From positions 3,224,001 to 3,288,000 of the forward strand of contig OZ244866.1 of assembly GCA_965221185.1 (NCBI GenBank): a DNA stretch of 64,000 nucleotides. Direction: 5' to 3'. A program made the position numbers and the translations under genes. The stretch is from Aldehydirespirator sp965221185. GTDB taxonomy: Bacteria; Actinomycetota; Acidimicrobiia; Acidimicrobiales; Aldehydirespiratoraceae. Of this stretch, positions 31,778 to 40,485 are shown in pieces. Position 1 is the first letter of the stretch. Each line of letters starts with the position of its first letter. Below the pieces are notes generated by a model. The model had not been told where the DNA came from, did not search any database, and saw only the letters and a program-made list of their open reading frames with translations.

Positions 31778-32776
31778 ATGACCTCCGAGCCGCACATGGT
31801 CTCTCAGATGCTGATTCGTCGCTGGGCCGACAGGGACGCAGCGGGTGCACCTCGGGTGCGTTCTGTGACGGTCGGCACAGCCGAGGTGAACGACCGGACG
31901 CATCCTCGCAATGTGATGGTCTGCGACGACTACGTGCCACCGCAATGGGTGCGGCCGCTGGAACGGATCTGGGGGTCCGCTGAATCCGATGCGGGAGAGT
32001 TGCTCAAGGAAGGCGACCCCCGCGACATCATCGGCGACGACGAACGCCAACGAGCGGCGGGAGGTGGGGCTGTACGGCGACTCATGCTGGTCCATCTCGT
32101 CCGCGGGCTCGAAGCAGCGCTGGTTGCCCATGAACTAGCCGAGCAGCGAGGTGAGTCCGCCGCCAACGATCCAATGGAGGTGTTGGCGTGGCAAGAACGC
32201 GAACTCCAGCCGGGCGGGTTGATTCTGCCTTGGCGGATCCACGCGGAGCGCGCACGTGAGGCTTTCACGCAGCATGCGGCGCATGGCCATGCGAATCGGT
32301 TAGCCGGGTTGTACGGGAAGGCCCTGGCCGAGTGCGATCAGCATTCACTGGAGTTAGCAGTCGCGCCCGCAGGGTGTGAGTTCGTTCTCGGCGACGCACC
32401 TGCCTTCACCGCCCGTCCCGCCGCCGACGGAAACCTTCTGGTCGGTTTGGGCGCAAACAACGCCCCGCTCGGGCCAGGCACGATGCTCATACTGCCGCTC
32501 GGGCCGACCCTGTGCGCGGTGCTGTCGAGTAGCCCGATCCTCAACGGCGTCGACACGATCGACGAGCAGCAGGTGGACGGGCTGAACGACATTCAATGCG
32601 ACAGGGCATTGCGCACAGTGGTGTGCACGCGGCAGGCACCGCCCGCCCTAGCGGACAGGATCGCAGGCAGGGTCACAGGAAACTGGGGTCACGACAACGC
32701 TGGGAACCCGCTGCCCCCACCCCCAGGCAACGGACTGCCGCCAGCCGTCTGGGCCGATACACCATCCGCCGTCTAG
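31778..32776 (+). CDS. DUF4238-like protein
   Basis: 332 aa from ATG 31778 (31757 is an alternative). HMVSQMLIRRWAD at the start, DDYVPPQWVRPLERIWG in the middle, and CEFVLGDAPAF then NAPLGPGTMLILPLGP follow the DUF4238 layout (H-x-V-P-x-x-x-L-R-x-F, later F-x-x-G-D-x-P and P-L-x-P). The family is often found in accessory and defence regions; biochemical activity is unknown. It ends in a Pro-rich tail. Codon use is normal for the window. Confidence 0.65.
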   Translation: MTSEPHMVSQMLIRRWADRDAAGAPRVRSVTVGTAEVNDRTHPRNVMVCDDYVPPQWVRPLERIWGSAESDAGELLKEGDPRDIIGDDERQRAAGGGAVRRLMLVHLVRGLEAALVAHELAEQRGESAANDPMEVLAWQERELQPGGLILPWRIHAERAREAFTQHAAHGHANRLAGLYGKALAECDQHSLELAVAPAGCEFVLGDAPAFTARPAADGNLLVGLGANNAPLGPGTMLILPLGPTLCAVLSSSPILNGVDTIDEQQVDGLNDIQCDRALRTVVCTRQAPPALADRIAGRVTGNWGHDNAGNPLPPPPGNGLPPAVWADTPSAV

Positions 32777-33196
32777 GCGCCGTAGCGCCATCGTCCCAGC
32801 TCAGCGACACTAAACTTGTAGCTGACAAGACAGGTCATCGCCGGGGTGGGGGGTGATCGTACCATGCACCCGCTGGGCGTCATGCCCGAGGTGAAATCTT
32901 CTTTCAGGGCCCGCCGAGCAAGGCGCAAGGATCGTGCGCCTGCGCCCAGCAACCCACCCCGGCACCCCCGGCGCTATGACGCTGGGGGGCGTCGGTTAGG
33001 CCGACGTCGGCAGGAACCCACCCCGACGACGGGGCGGGCTTTGTCCCGCTCACACGCCCGGTTCGCTGTCTAGCGAGAGCGGCATCGCCATCCATGGCTG
33101 TCCGTCACCGCAAATGTTGTCTTGAGTCCGCACCATTGCTGACGGAGAGTCCGAGTGAGGAGGCTGGCAGTTCCGCCAACTGGATGAGTCCCGATG
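32777..33196. other. Convergent intergenic region
   Basis: It lies between the ends of the DUF4238 gene and the minus-strand LRV/MoxR operon. No gene is seen. A terminator-like hairpin is listed separately. Confidence 0.5.
33017..33038. terminator. Possible bidirectional terminator hairpin
   Basis: CCCACCCCG pairs with CGGGGCGGG (one A-C mismatch) around ACGA. On the plus strand it is followed by CTTTGTCC; on the minus strand there is no T-run. It lies between two converging genes. Confidence 0.35.
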
Positions 33197-35533
33197 TCAG
33201 TCCGCTGTCGGGTTGCTGGCGGCATGCTCGCGCACGAGGTCGTGGCGATCCTGTAGAAGGGCACCCAGTACGTCTGCGGGGATCGCTTCGTTGCTGGCTG
33301 CTGCGATCCTTACGTGGGGTTCTGGGTCGGCGGCGAGGGCGCGCAGCGTTCGCTTGGGGGTTCGGGGGTTGCGTGCTGTCGACTGTCTGATCTGTTTGCA
33401 GTCTTTGGCCAGTCGGGCGAGCAGCCGGCGCGGTGCTCGCCGATGGCCCGCAACCACGTTCCTCACCATCCAATCGGATGATCGGGCCAACTCAGCCATC
33501 AGGCGTCTCGAAGTGCGCCGGTTCTGGCCCAGCCTGTCGGCTACCGACCGGTAGCGCCTCGATGTCGTCAACCGGAGTTGCGCGGAGCGCGGGGTTCGGG
33601 GGTTGGATGCGATCATGTCGGCGATCTCCGCGGAGAGTCCGGGTTCGTTGACGAGTCGCGCCAGGTCACGGCCGAGGGCTTGGGGGTCGCTCGCGATGAC
33701 GGCGCGGCGCAGGTTGGGGTCGGGGTGGTTGTTGAGCCGGCGCCAGAACTCGGCAGGCATCGCTGTGGTCCAGGTCGAGTCGCGTCCGAAGCCCTTGCGG
33801 TCGAGCTTGTAGTAATACGACATGGCCAGTGCGCCTGGGCCCTTTCCGCGTCCCATCTCGGGGTCGAGGTTGTCCTCGAGGCGCGCCGACAGTGCCCATA
33901 GCAGCCATTCGGGGCCCTTGGGGTCGTTCCAGTGCGCACAAGCCATGGCAACCGCGGCAGCGTTGTCTGGGGACACGTCCGCGAAACACACCTTGTCGGC
34001 GTCTGCTAGCGCTTGCAGGTCACGGTCGAGTCGGTGAAGTTCGTCGACCTCGATCATTCCCGCATTCAGCGGCACCAGCAGCATCTCGAGCCATGCGGCG
34101 CGGTCGGGATCGGTCACCAGTGGCGGCTGCCGCATCGAGAGCAAGCGCCGCTTTGGTGATCGCTGGCGCCGTGAGCGCCCACTATTGGCGAGGACCCAGT
34201 AGCCCTCGTTGATTACCGGCACTCGAAGAATGTCACCCCCGCCTGCGCCCCGGAGCTGCGTCTTGAGCTCGATGGTCTCGCCTCGCCACTTGAACGTGTA
34301 CCGCTCACCGTCGGCCACGCGCCTCCTCCTTGTCTCGTAGAGGCGGCGGACCTCGACGGGCGTCTCGGTGGCCGCCGGGCTGGGGCGGGTCAGCCTCTGC
34401 CGTGGTTCTGCCAGCCACTCGCGCAGCCAGTCAGGCGCCGTGCACCGCCTCCGCAGGAACGACCGCGCCTGCCGGAACCGGGTTCGGGGCGCCACACCTG
34501 TGGCCAAGCCCGCGGCGCGTCGCCGCAGCCGGTCGACCCGCCACGAAGTCCGGCTGTGCTTGGCCGCACCGATTCCGGTTGTGGCGTAGAAGCTGCGGAG
34601 GCGTCGAGCGATCTGTGCGCCGTTGTAGACGACGTGGGCGACAGGGGCCAGTTCGGCCGGATCCCATGGGTCGTCGTCGACGTAGATCTCCCCAACCGAG
34701 ACCGGTCCCACAAAGAACACGGGCCTTCGCTCCTTGACTGCTCCGCTGGCCTCGCGGCGCGCATCATAGGGAGGTGGGCGCTCCACGATGACGGCCCCCG
34801 ACGCCATGCTCATCTTGAGACCGCTGCTGGGGCGGAAGGTGAACTGGTCCGCCGTGTCCGAGGGCCAGCTCGCACAAACCACCGCACCCCCCGAAGCGAT
34901 GATGTCCTCGCACAATTGCCGCTGTCCCCTATAGCCGTAGCGGACTGGGCCCAGCGAGCACAACAGCGCCGCAACGGCGCGTCCCCCAGCGTCCAACGCG
35001 GCTTGGAGCACAGCTCGGTCGATCTCCGACAAGACGTCGCCCATCACGGTGACACGCCTACGGGCCAGGCCTCGCCCGATGATCCGGGCTCGCCTCAGGT
35101 TGTCCGCGGACGGTGCACGTCGGCAAGACGCGACATAGATGCTGTGAGCGTCTCCGTCAGCGTCGAGTGTCCCGTCATAGGACAGGAACGGGAAGGTGCG
35201 CGACGCTCGGCGCAAGTTGAGCGGGAACTGCTCGTCGAACACGGTCACGAACCGCGAACCCGCCTCCTCGGCAAGCTCCAGCTCCTTCTCTACCTCAGCC
35301 CGCGCCCCGCTCCAGCCCATCGGCGGCTCATCAAGCGGACCCGGCTGCGACCTCACCGCGCCGGGAGACTCCCACAAGCCGTCCTCCAGCAGCCGGACCA
35401 TCGAACCCGCAGCCAAAGCGGTCCTGGCCACGAGCCCCCAATCGTGATGATGGACCAGCTTCAACAGCGCAAGAAACTGCCGCCGCTCCTCGGTCAGACC
35501 AGCCTCTACCAGATCGCTAAGCGTCGGACGCAT
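33197..35533 (-). CDS. DprA/SLOG-like domain fused to LRV repeats
   Basis: 778 aa from ATG 35533, whose A is also the last base of the VWA gene's TGA. Residues 90-300 follow DprA/Smf: FVTVFDEQFPLNLRRAS, SIYVASCRRAPSADNL (where DprA has G-T/S-R), ARIIGRGLARRRVTVMGD, LDAGGRAVAALLCSLG, CEDIIASGGAVVCASWP, MASGAVIVERPP. Residues 485-650 match the module of the 577-aa LRV protein (WLLWALSARLEDNLDPEM, AEFWRRLNNHPDPNLRRAV). LRV repeats fill 650-778 (RNPRTPKRTLRALAADPE). DprA folds bind ssDNA or nucleotides; here it is probably a SLOG-like sensor or effector (inference). Last gene of the operon. Confidence 0.75.
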   Translation of the reverse strand: MRPTLSDLVEAGLTEERRQFLALLKLVHHHDWGLVARTALAAGSMVRLLEDGLWESPGAVRSQPGPLDEPPMGWSGARAEVEKELELAEEAGSRFVTVFDEQFPLNLRRASRTFPFLSYDGTLDADGDAHSIYVASCRRAPSADNLRRARIIGRGLARRRVTVMGDVLSEIDRAVLQAALDAGGRAVAALLCSLGPVRYGYRGQRQLCEDIIASGGAVVCASWPSDTADQFTFRPSSGLKMSMASGAVIVERPPPYDARREASGAVKERRPVFFVGPVSVGEIYVDDDPWDPAELAPVAHVVYNGAQIARRLRSFYATTGIGAAKHSRTSWRVDRLRRRAAGLATGVAPRTRFRQARSFLRRRCTAPDWLREWLAEPRQRLTRPSPAATETPVEVRRLYETRRRRVADGERYTFKWRGETIELKTQLRGAGGGDILRVPVINEGYWVLANSGRSRRQRSPKRRLLSMRQPPLVTDPDRAAWLEMLLVPLNAGMIEVDELHRLDRDLQALADADKVCFADVSPDNAAAVAMACAHWNDPKGPEWLLWALSARLEDNLDPEMGRGKGPGALAMSYYYKLDRKGFGRDSTWTTAMPAEFWRRLNNHPDPNLRRAVIASDPQALGRDLARLVNEPGLSAEIADMIASNPRTPRSAQLRLTTSRRYRSVADRLGQNRRTSRRLMAELARSSDWMVRNVVAGHRRAPRRLLARLAKDCKQIRQSTARNPRTPKRTLRALAADPEPHVRIAAASNEAIPADVLGALLQDRHDLVREHAASNPTAD

Positions 35534-36900
35534 CAGATCGGGTCCTCGCTCATGTCGATGGCTTGGATCCAGTCGGGGACTTCGTGCAGCCCGTGGTCGT
35601 CGGTTAGAGCGGCGATGACGCATCGGCCGCCTGAGGGACGCGTCCGCGGCCACGGGGTCCAGCCGTCGGTGATGATGACGATGGCGTCGGGGTTGGTCTC
35701 GGCGGCCGCCTCGATGCCGGCGGCCATGTTGGTGCCGCCCGCGCCTTCGAGGCTGATCTGGTTGGTGTGGTGTATCTGCTGGTCGGTGTGGACGATGGTG
35801 TCGACTGAGAGAACCCTGACGCTGTCGCCGGGAACGATGGTGGCGATGATGGCGCTGATCTCTGTGAGGGCTCGGTCCAGTTCGTGCTCCGACATGGATC
35901 CGGAGGTGTCCACGACGACGGCGATGGACGGAACGGGTCGGGTCATGGCAGGGCGCAGGACGGTGTCTTGGGGCTGTTGGCGGCGAGAGGGTCGCTGCCA
36001 GGTGTAGTCCGCGATGCCCGCCTTGTGATGCACGCTCAAGCGCAGCGCCGAAGCGAGTTGCTGGCGCCAGTTGACTTTGGGGTGCAGTGTCTGCTGGGCC
36101 CATCGGGCGAGGCCTCCTGGCACGCTTCCGGCGCCGCGGGCCTTCTGGTGGTCGGCGACCGCGGCGGCGACGGCGCGCTTGAGCAGCGTGCGGTCGAAGT
36201 CGCTGAGGGCTTCGGTGTCTGCGTCGAGTTCGTGGTCCACGTGGTGGCTGTGGCATCCGGATCCGCACTCGAGGTGGACTTGAACGGGCACGCCGTTGTC
36301 GAGGAGGTGACGGTAGTAGTGCTCGGCGGGCATGAACTCGTCCATGCCGAGAGTCTCGGGGAACAGCCAGTCGTCGTCTTCGATCAGGTCGTCCTCGCAT
36401 AGGTCGTCGTTGATCTCGCAGTCCGCGGCCGCGTTCCACGCCGGGGCTGTCATGGCGCCCACGCTTGTGTTGCGGGCTCGCTGCGCGTGGTCGCGCAGAG
36501 CATGGTTGAGCACATGTATCAGCTCCACTGCGGCTCGCTCGACGGTGAGCGACTCCAGGTACTCGGAGTTGGCGTAGATGCGCCACCGCTCGTCGATACC
36601 GACTCGGGCGGGCGCGGCGGCGGGGATGACCGGGCATGAGAAGAGGGCTTTGGAGTAGTAGGGGCGGTTGGCCGCGATCCACAGCCGCGCCGCCTGCAGG
36701 CGCCGCTGCGCCTCACGGCTCAACTGTTTAGGCCGCGGCTGCAAGGGCTGTGCCGAGTCGGGCTCGCCGTCTGTGTCCGCTCCCTTGCCGGGAACGGGAT
36801 CAGAGCCCTGGCTGGGCGTGTCACCGTGGCTGCGGGCGCGGCCAAATCCACGCTGCGTGCGATGGTGACGGCGTCGCCGGTCGGGGTTATCGAAGGTCAT
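35533..36900 (-). CDS. VWA-domain protein of the COG3864 (DUF2201) metallopeptidase-like family
   Basis: 455 aa. After a charged disordered start (1-60) comes the putative peptidase domain: ERAAVELIHVLNHALRDH (HxxxH at 129-133, with Val where HExxH has Glu) and WNAAADCEIN (third ligand region). An acidic segment and the VWA domain follow, with an intact MIDAS DTSGSMS (331-337), GGTN and ITDGWTPW. COG3864 proteins typically pair with MoxR ATPases, as here. The lost Glu suggests a binding rather than a cleaving domain. It lies 48 bp after moxR and overlaps the DprA-LRV start by 1 bp. Confidence 0.85.
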   Translation of the reverse strand: MTFDNPDRRRRHHRTQRGFGRARSHGDTPSQGSDPVPGKGADTDGEPDSAQPLQPRPKQLSREAQRRLQAARLWIAANRPYYSKALFSCPVIPAAAPARVGIDERWRIYANSEYLESLTVERAAVELIHVLNHALRDHAQRARNTSVGAMTAPAWNAAADCEINDDLCEDDLIEDDDWLFPETLGMDEFMPAEHYYRHLLDNGVPVQVHLECGSGCHSHHVDHELDADTEALSDFDRTLLKRAVAAAVADHQKARGAGSVPGGLARWAQQTLHPKVNWRQQLASALRLSVHHKAGIADYTWQRPSRRQQPQDTVLRPAMTRPVPSIAVVVDTSGSMSEHELDRALTEISAIIATIVPGDSVRVLSVDTIVHTDQQIHHTNQISLEGAGGTNMAAGIEAAAETNPDAIVIITDGWTPWPRTRPSGGRCVIAALTDDHGLHEVPDWIQAIDMSEDPI

Positions 36901-36948
36901 GGCGCCTCCAACCCGACGGGCCGTGCGAGTTCGGCTGGTTTGTGCGGG

Positions 36949-38094
36949 TCATGTGTTGGGATCCTCAAGCAGGCCGGCGTCGGCGAGGATCTGAGCGAAG
37001 ACCTCGTGTCCCGGCGGCAGCCTCACAGATGTGGGCTTGATCTCAGCGAGGCGCATCGCGGCCGACGCAGCCACGTCGGGGGCTCCGCAGCCCGCGGCGA
37101 CGATGCACACCCGAAACGCGTCGCGCCAACGCTCGGGATCCGCGGCCGCGGCAGCGACAACCGCGTCGAGCGCGGCGAACTGCTGGTCGCTGCGCCGCAA
37201 CTCGCCGAACTTGGCCGGATACGCGAGCAGGTCCTTGGGGTCCGGTAGGTCCAGGTTGCGCAGATACGCGAGGTACTCCGCCGCGGCGCCGTCTCCCACC
37301 AACGCGGATGCGACCAGCAGCCGCACCTCGTCTGATACCCCGGCGGTGTCGGCCACGGTCAGACAGTCCGCGAGACGCTCCCATGATCGCGGCGAAGGCC
37401 AGCCTCTCGGTGCGGTGCCGTTCTCGGGCACCTCGCACACCAGAACCGGCCGTGTCGCCAGGAACGACGCCTGCAACAACCTGACCAGCTCCCTGCTGTA
37501 GGGGTCGATTGCGGTCAAGTCGATGTCGAGGGGGTCGGGTTCGGGCCAGCCGCCGAGGTAGCCGGCCTTCCAGTCCTCGAAGCTCACGGGCCACTCCAGG
37601 TGCGCGAAGCGGTTCGCCAAAGGAGCGCTGAGATCCCACGCCGCGCTGTTCTGCGACGGAGGGTTGGCCGCGGCCGCGAACCGCACGCTCTTTCCGAGTT
37701 CGAGGTCTCCGACGCGGCCTTCGAGCACCACCCTCATTAGCGCGTTCTGGGTCGCGGGGGTGGCCGTGTTGACCTCGTCGAAGAACACCAACGATGCTCC
37801 GTCGTGTTCGGCTGTGCGCCGAGCCCACGCAGGGGGCTCGAACACCACCCCCTCTTCGGTGCGCACCGGCAGCCCCGCGAAGTCGGTGGGGTCATGGATC
37901 GACGCGATCACCGACACCGTGCGCCATCCGGCGTGCCTTGCGAACGCCTCGATGGTGTGGGTCTTGCCCGTGCCGGGGTCCCCCCACAACAGCACGGGTA
38001 TGCCCGACGCCAACAGGATCTGCATCGCCGTCAGAGTGTCGGCCTGGGTCGCGCCCGCCGCAGGGGGCCTGCTGCGCTGTTTCGTTGTGGTCAT
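36949..38094 (-). CDS. MoxR-family AAA+ ATPase
   Basis: 381 aa. Walker A GDPGTGKT (38-45), Walker B LVFFDEVN (102-109), sensor-1 region AAAANPP (140-146) and arginine-finger region ANRF (160-163) are all present. TLTAMQILLASGIPVLLWGD and IHDPTDFAGLPV are typical MoxR landmarks. The C-terminal lid is longer than minimal MoxR. Such ATPases remodel or activate VWA partners, and the next gene encodes one. It lies 23 bp after the LRV gene. Confidence 0.95.
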   Translation of the reverse strand: MTTTKQRSRPPAAGATQADTLTAMQILLASGIPVLLWGDPGTGKTHTIEAFARHAGWRTVSVIASIHDPTDFAGLPVRTEEGVVFEPPAWARRTAEHDGASLVFFDEVNTATPATQNALMRVVLEGRVGDLELGKSVRFAAAANPPSQNSAAWDLSAPLANRFAHLEWPVSFEDWKAGYLGGWPEPDPLDIDLTAIDPYSRELVRLLQASFLATRPVLVCEVPENGTAPRGWPSPRSWERLADCLTVADTAGVSDEVRLLVASALVGDGAAAEYLAYLRNLDLPDPKDLLAYPAKFGELRRSDQQFAALDAVVAAAAADPERWRDAFRVCIVAAGCGAPDVAASAAMRLAEIKPTSVRLPPGHEVFAQILADAGLLEDPNT

Positions 38095-38117
38095 GGTCGG
38101 GTTCCTCCTCGGTTGAT

Positions 38118-39851
38118 CTATGGATGTTCCGGCGTGTCGCTGCTGCTGGGACGCGGTGCCCCCGCGCGTTTGCGTCGCCGCTCAACGGCAGCCGCGGCGG
38201 CGGCGCGCACCCAGTAGTCGGGGTCGGACCTGAGCGAATGCAGCACACGCCGAGGCGTGTCGTCGTTCTCGCACACGCAGCGCCGAACGTGGCCCTCGCG
38301 GTCTTCGGCCAGCAACACCAGAGTCTCCGCAGGCGCTGTCGGGTTCAATGTGACGCCGGCGCGGACCTGCCAGTGCTCGTCGGTAGCGAGCGTCTTGAGC
38401 TGCTGCTGGGGCATCGTGATGTTCTCAGCAGCCTCGCCTCTCACATATCGGTCCTCGTCGCGGGCCAGCGCCACCAGCACCTCAGTCGGCACCGACTCGT
38501 TCACAGCCACACAGACCCGGGTCCACATGAACTCGTCGCAGGCCAGCGCCCGCAGCGCTTCCGGCGGTGCGGCCGTGTTGTACGCGACGCCAGCGCGCAC
38601 CTCCTCGCAGGTGTCCCGAGCCAGCAGGCTCAAGACTTCCAGCGGGGTCTGAGCGTTGTATGCGACCGCCTGCCTCACCGCCCACTTGGGATCTGCTGCG
38701 AGCAAGGCCAGCGCTTCGGTTCCGACCGCGCGCGCTGCCACCTCGCTGCGCACCTTGATGGCTCGATCGCGGGCCAGCGCAGCAACCATCTCCGCAGGCG
38801 TGTTCTCGTTCTCGGCGGCCGCAGCCCGCACCGCCGCCAGCCGATCCCTCAACAGGACCTCAAGCACCGCTCGGGGCGTCGACGGGTTCGACGCCACATT
38901 TCTGCGCACCCAAACATTGCGATCCGACGCCAGCGCCTCAAGCACCGCCGTTGGCGACAACCCGGCCCGAGCCACCGCAGCGCGCACTTGATGGGAGTCG
39001 TCGCGGGCGAGGCGCCGCAGCGCCCGCACCGGCGTCTTCGGATGCGCCGCCGCCACATAGCGCACCTCCCAGTCGTATCTGTCGGCCAACTCGCGCAACA
39101 GCCCCGCAGTCGCGCTGCGGTTCTGCGCCACCCGCAGATCGGGCCGCGCTCGACCCCACGAACGCAGCGCCACACGACGCAGCGCCCGAGTCGGCGTCCT
39201 GGAGTGGGAAGCGACCAGATCCAACACCTCAGGCGCCCCATAGTGCTCATCGACCAATTTCTCGAGCAGCCCTGGCCGGGACGCCGGATCAGACGCAACC
39301 GTCACAGCCCGGAGCCGTTCGTCGCTGTGGGCCTCCAGCCGCGACCAGAACCCCTTGGGCAGCTCAGAGATCCAGTGCTCGTCACGGTCGAATGTCTCCC
39401 AGCGGCGCCGGTGCGGCGCATGCCACGACGCCCAGCCCGGGCCCGGCAACAGCCCCCGAACCAGATTCGCGTCCAGACGCGCCGACAGTGCGAACCCCAA
39501 CCAGCGAGACAACAACTCCTCGCTCACGCACACGCACACATGCGCCACTGCACCCAACAGATCCCCCGGCACCCGAACCCGCCACACCTCCTCGGGCCGC
39601 GCCAGAGCCGAGATCGCCGACAGCCGCGCGTTCAGCCGCCTCAAGTCCCCAGCCCCAACGAGGCCCGCGTCCAGCGTTGCCGCCAACGCCCACAACCTGT
39701 CCCGGGCGCCGCGCTCGCCCCGCAGCGCCTCCAGCAGCCGCACCTCAGAGTCGTTGTCCACCACCCAGCGGCCCCCGCGAAACACCAGCACGCCGCGCAC
39801 GGCGCCAACCGACACCACCCGACGACGCTCCCGGCTGCTCACCGCCAGCAT
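38118..39851 (-). CDS. LRV-repeat protein heading the MoxR-VWA operon
   Basis: 577 aa. Residues 1-60 contain RRRVVSVGAVRGVLVFRGG. Residues 60-220 form the module shared with the DprA-LRV protein (LSRWLGFALSARLDANLV, GFWSRLEAHSDERLRAVTVA). From about 220 to 560 run some fourteen LRV units of about 24 residues, each with a V-R-x-x-V-A-x-N-x-x-T-P-x-x-x-L core (e.g. VWVRRNVASNPSTPRAVL, WAVRQAVAYNAQTPLEVL). LRV arrays form concave binding surfaces. It is probably the recognition or scaffold component. First gene after promoter module P3. Confidence 0.85.
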   Translation of the reverse strand: MLAVSSRERRRVVSVGAVRGVLVFRGGRWVVDNDSEVRLLEALRGERGARDRLWALAATLDAGLVGAGDLRRLNARLSAISALARPEEVWRVRVPGDLLGAVAHVCVCVSEELLSRWLGFALSARLDANLVRGLLPGPGWASWHAPHRRRWETFDRDEHWISELPKGFWSRLEAHSDERLRAVTVASDPASRPGLLEKLVDEHYGAPEVLDLVASHSRTPTRALRRVALRSWGRARPDLRVAQNRSATAGLLRELADRYDWEVRYVAAAHPKTPVRALRRLARDDSHQVRAAVARAGLSPTAVLEALASDRNVWVRRNVASNPSTPRAVLEVLLRDRLAAVRAAAAENENTPAEMVAALARDRAIKVRSEVAARAVGTEALALLAADPKWAVRQAVAYNAQTPLEVLSLLARDTCEEVRAGVAYNTAAPPEALRALACDEFMWTRVCVAVNESVPTEVLVALARDEDRYVRGEAAENITMPQQQLKTLATDEHWQVRAGVTLNPTAPAETLVLLAEDREGHVRRCVCENDDTPRRVLHSLRSDPDYWVRAAAAAAVERRRKRAGAPRPSSSDTPEHP

Positions 39852-39886
39852 CTCCAGGGACCGCCGCAGTATTTCCAGTCGCTGAT

Positions 39887-39924
39887 TTTCTGCATATGCA
39901 GATCATACGTGCTGGGGGTGACAC
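39887..39924 (-). promoter_or_regulatory. Promoter-operator module P3 for the LRV-MoxR-VWA-DprA operon
   Basis: On the minus strand GTGTCACCCCC, AGCACG, TATGAT (39902-39907), then the palindrome TCTGCATATGCAGA (39889-39902). The predicted transcription start falls within the palindrome, 40-45 nt ahead of ATG 39851. Same architecture as P1 (12302) and P2 (23655). A divergent XRE gene starts at 39979. Confidence 0.65.
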
Positions 39925-39978
39925 CGATGGCGCCGACCACAGAAACCACACTCGGGCCGCGGGTGGGAGTTACTGTCG

Positions 39979-40317
39979 GTGGCAGTGACGGACAAGCCCA
40001 GTAACGACCCGGCAAGCAAGTACAGCCGGCTCGGGCTACGCCGCCAGCCCAAGGACCACCTCATCCAAGGCGACGCCTGGCCCGAGGGCCGCCTCAGCAG
40101 CGACCCACCCAAAGAGGCGCTGCTCGTTCAAGAACTCGTCAAACGCCTCAAGGCTGCGATGGGCGACAGGAGCCTCGAGCAGATCGAAGAACTCAGCGGA
40201 GTCAACAAGACCTCCATCAGCCGACTCCTACGAGGCGAGTCATGGGCGACGCTGCCGGTCATCGCCCGACTCGAGCAGGTGCTGGGCGAAGACCTCTGGG
40301 GCGACGAACACCGCTAG
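39979..40317 (+). CDS. XRE-family transcriptional regulator, divergent from the operon
   Basis: 112 aa from GTG 39979. The C-terminal half holds a helix-turn-helix of XRE type: SLEQIEELSGVNKTSISRLL, then RGESWATLPVIARLEQVLG. The N-terminal 45 residues are polar. It is transcribed away from the operon, and the palindrome lies in the shared intergenic region. It is the obvious candidate for binding that palindrome and repressing the operon. Confidence 0.8.
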   Translation: MAVTDKPSNDPASKYSRLGLRRQPKDHLIQGDAWPEGRLSSDPPKEALLVQELVKRLKAAMGDRSLEQIEELSGVNKTSISRLLRGESWATLPVIARLEQVLGEDLWGDEHR

Positions 40318-40485
40318 GCCCCTGCGCGGGGCTCTGCCAACGCTAACGGCTAGACGCGTTGGGAGAGTCGCATAACAGTGGGGCTCGGGCCAGTCCGGGC
40401 GCAAGAAACGACTGGTGTAGGTTGAGATCGCGCGAGGCTCCGTCTGTGGAAGCCGACGCAATCATCAAGCAAGGGGACGAGACCC

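Noticed and set aside
33197..36682. A single 1161-codon minus-strand ORF
   Set aside because: Its first 380 codons overlap the VWA gene in another frame and are Arg/His/Pro-rich. The real gene starts at ATG 35533, overlapping the VWA stop.
37794..40004. 736-codon plus-strand ORF opposite LRV/MoxR genes
   Set aside because: Arg/His/Pro-rich antisense frame of clearly recognisable minus-strand genes.
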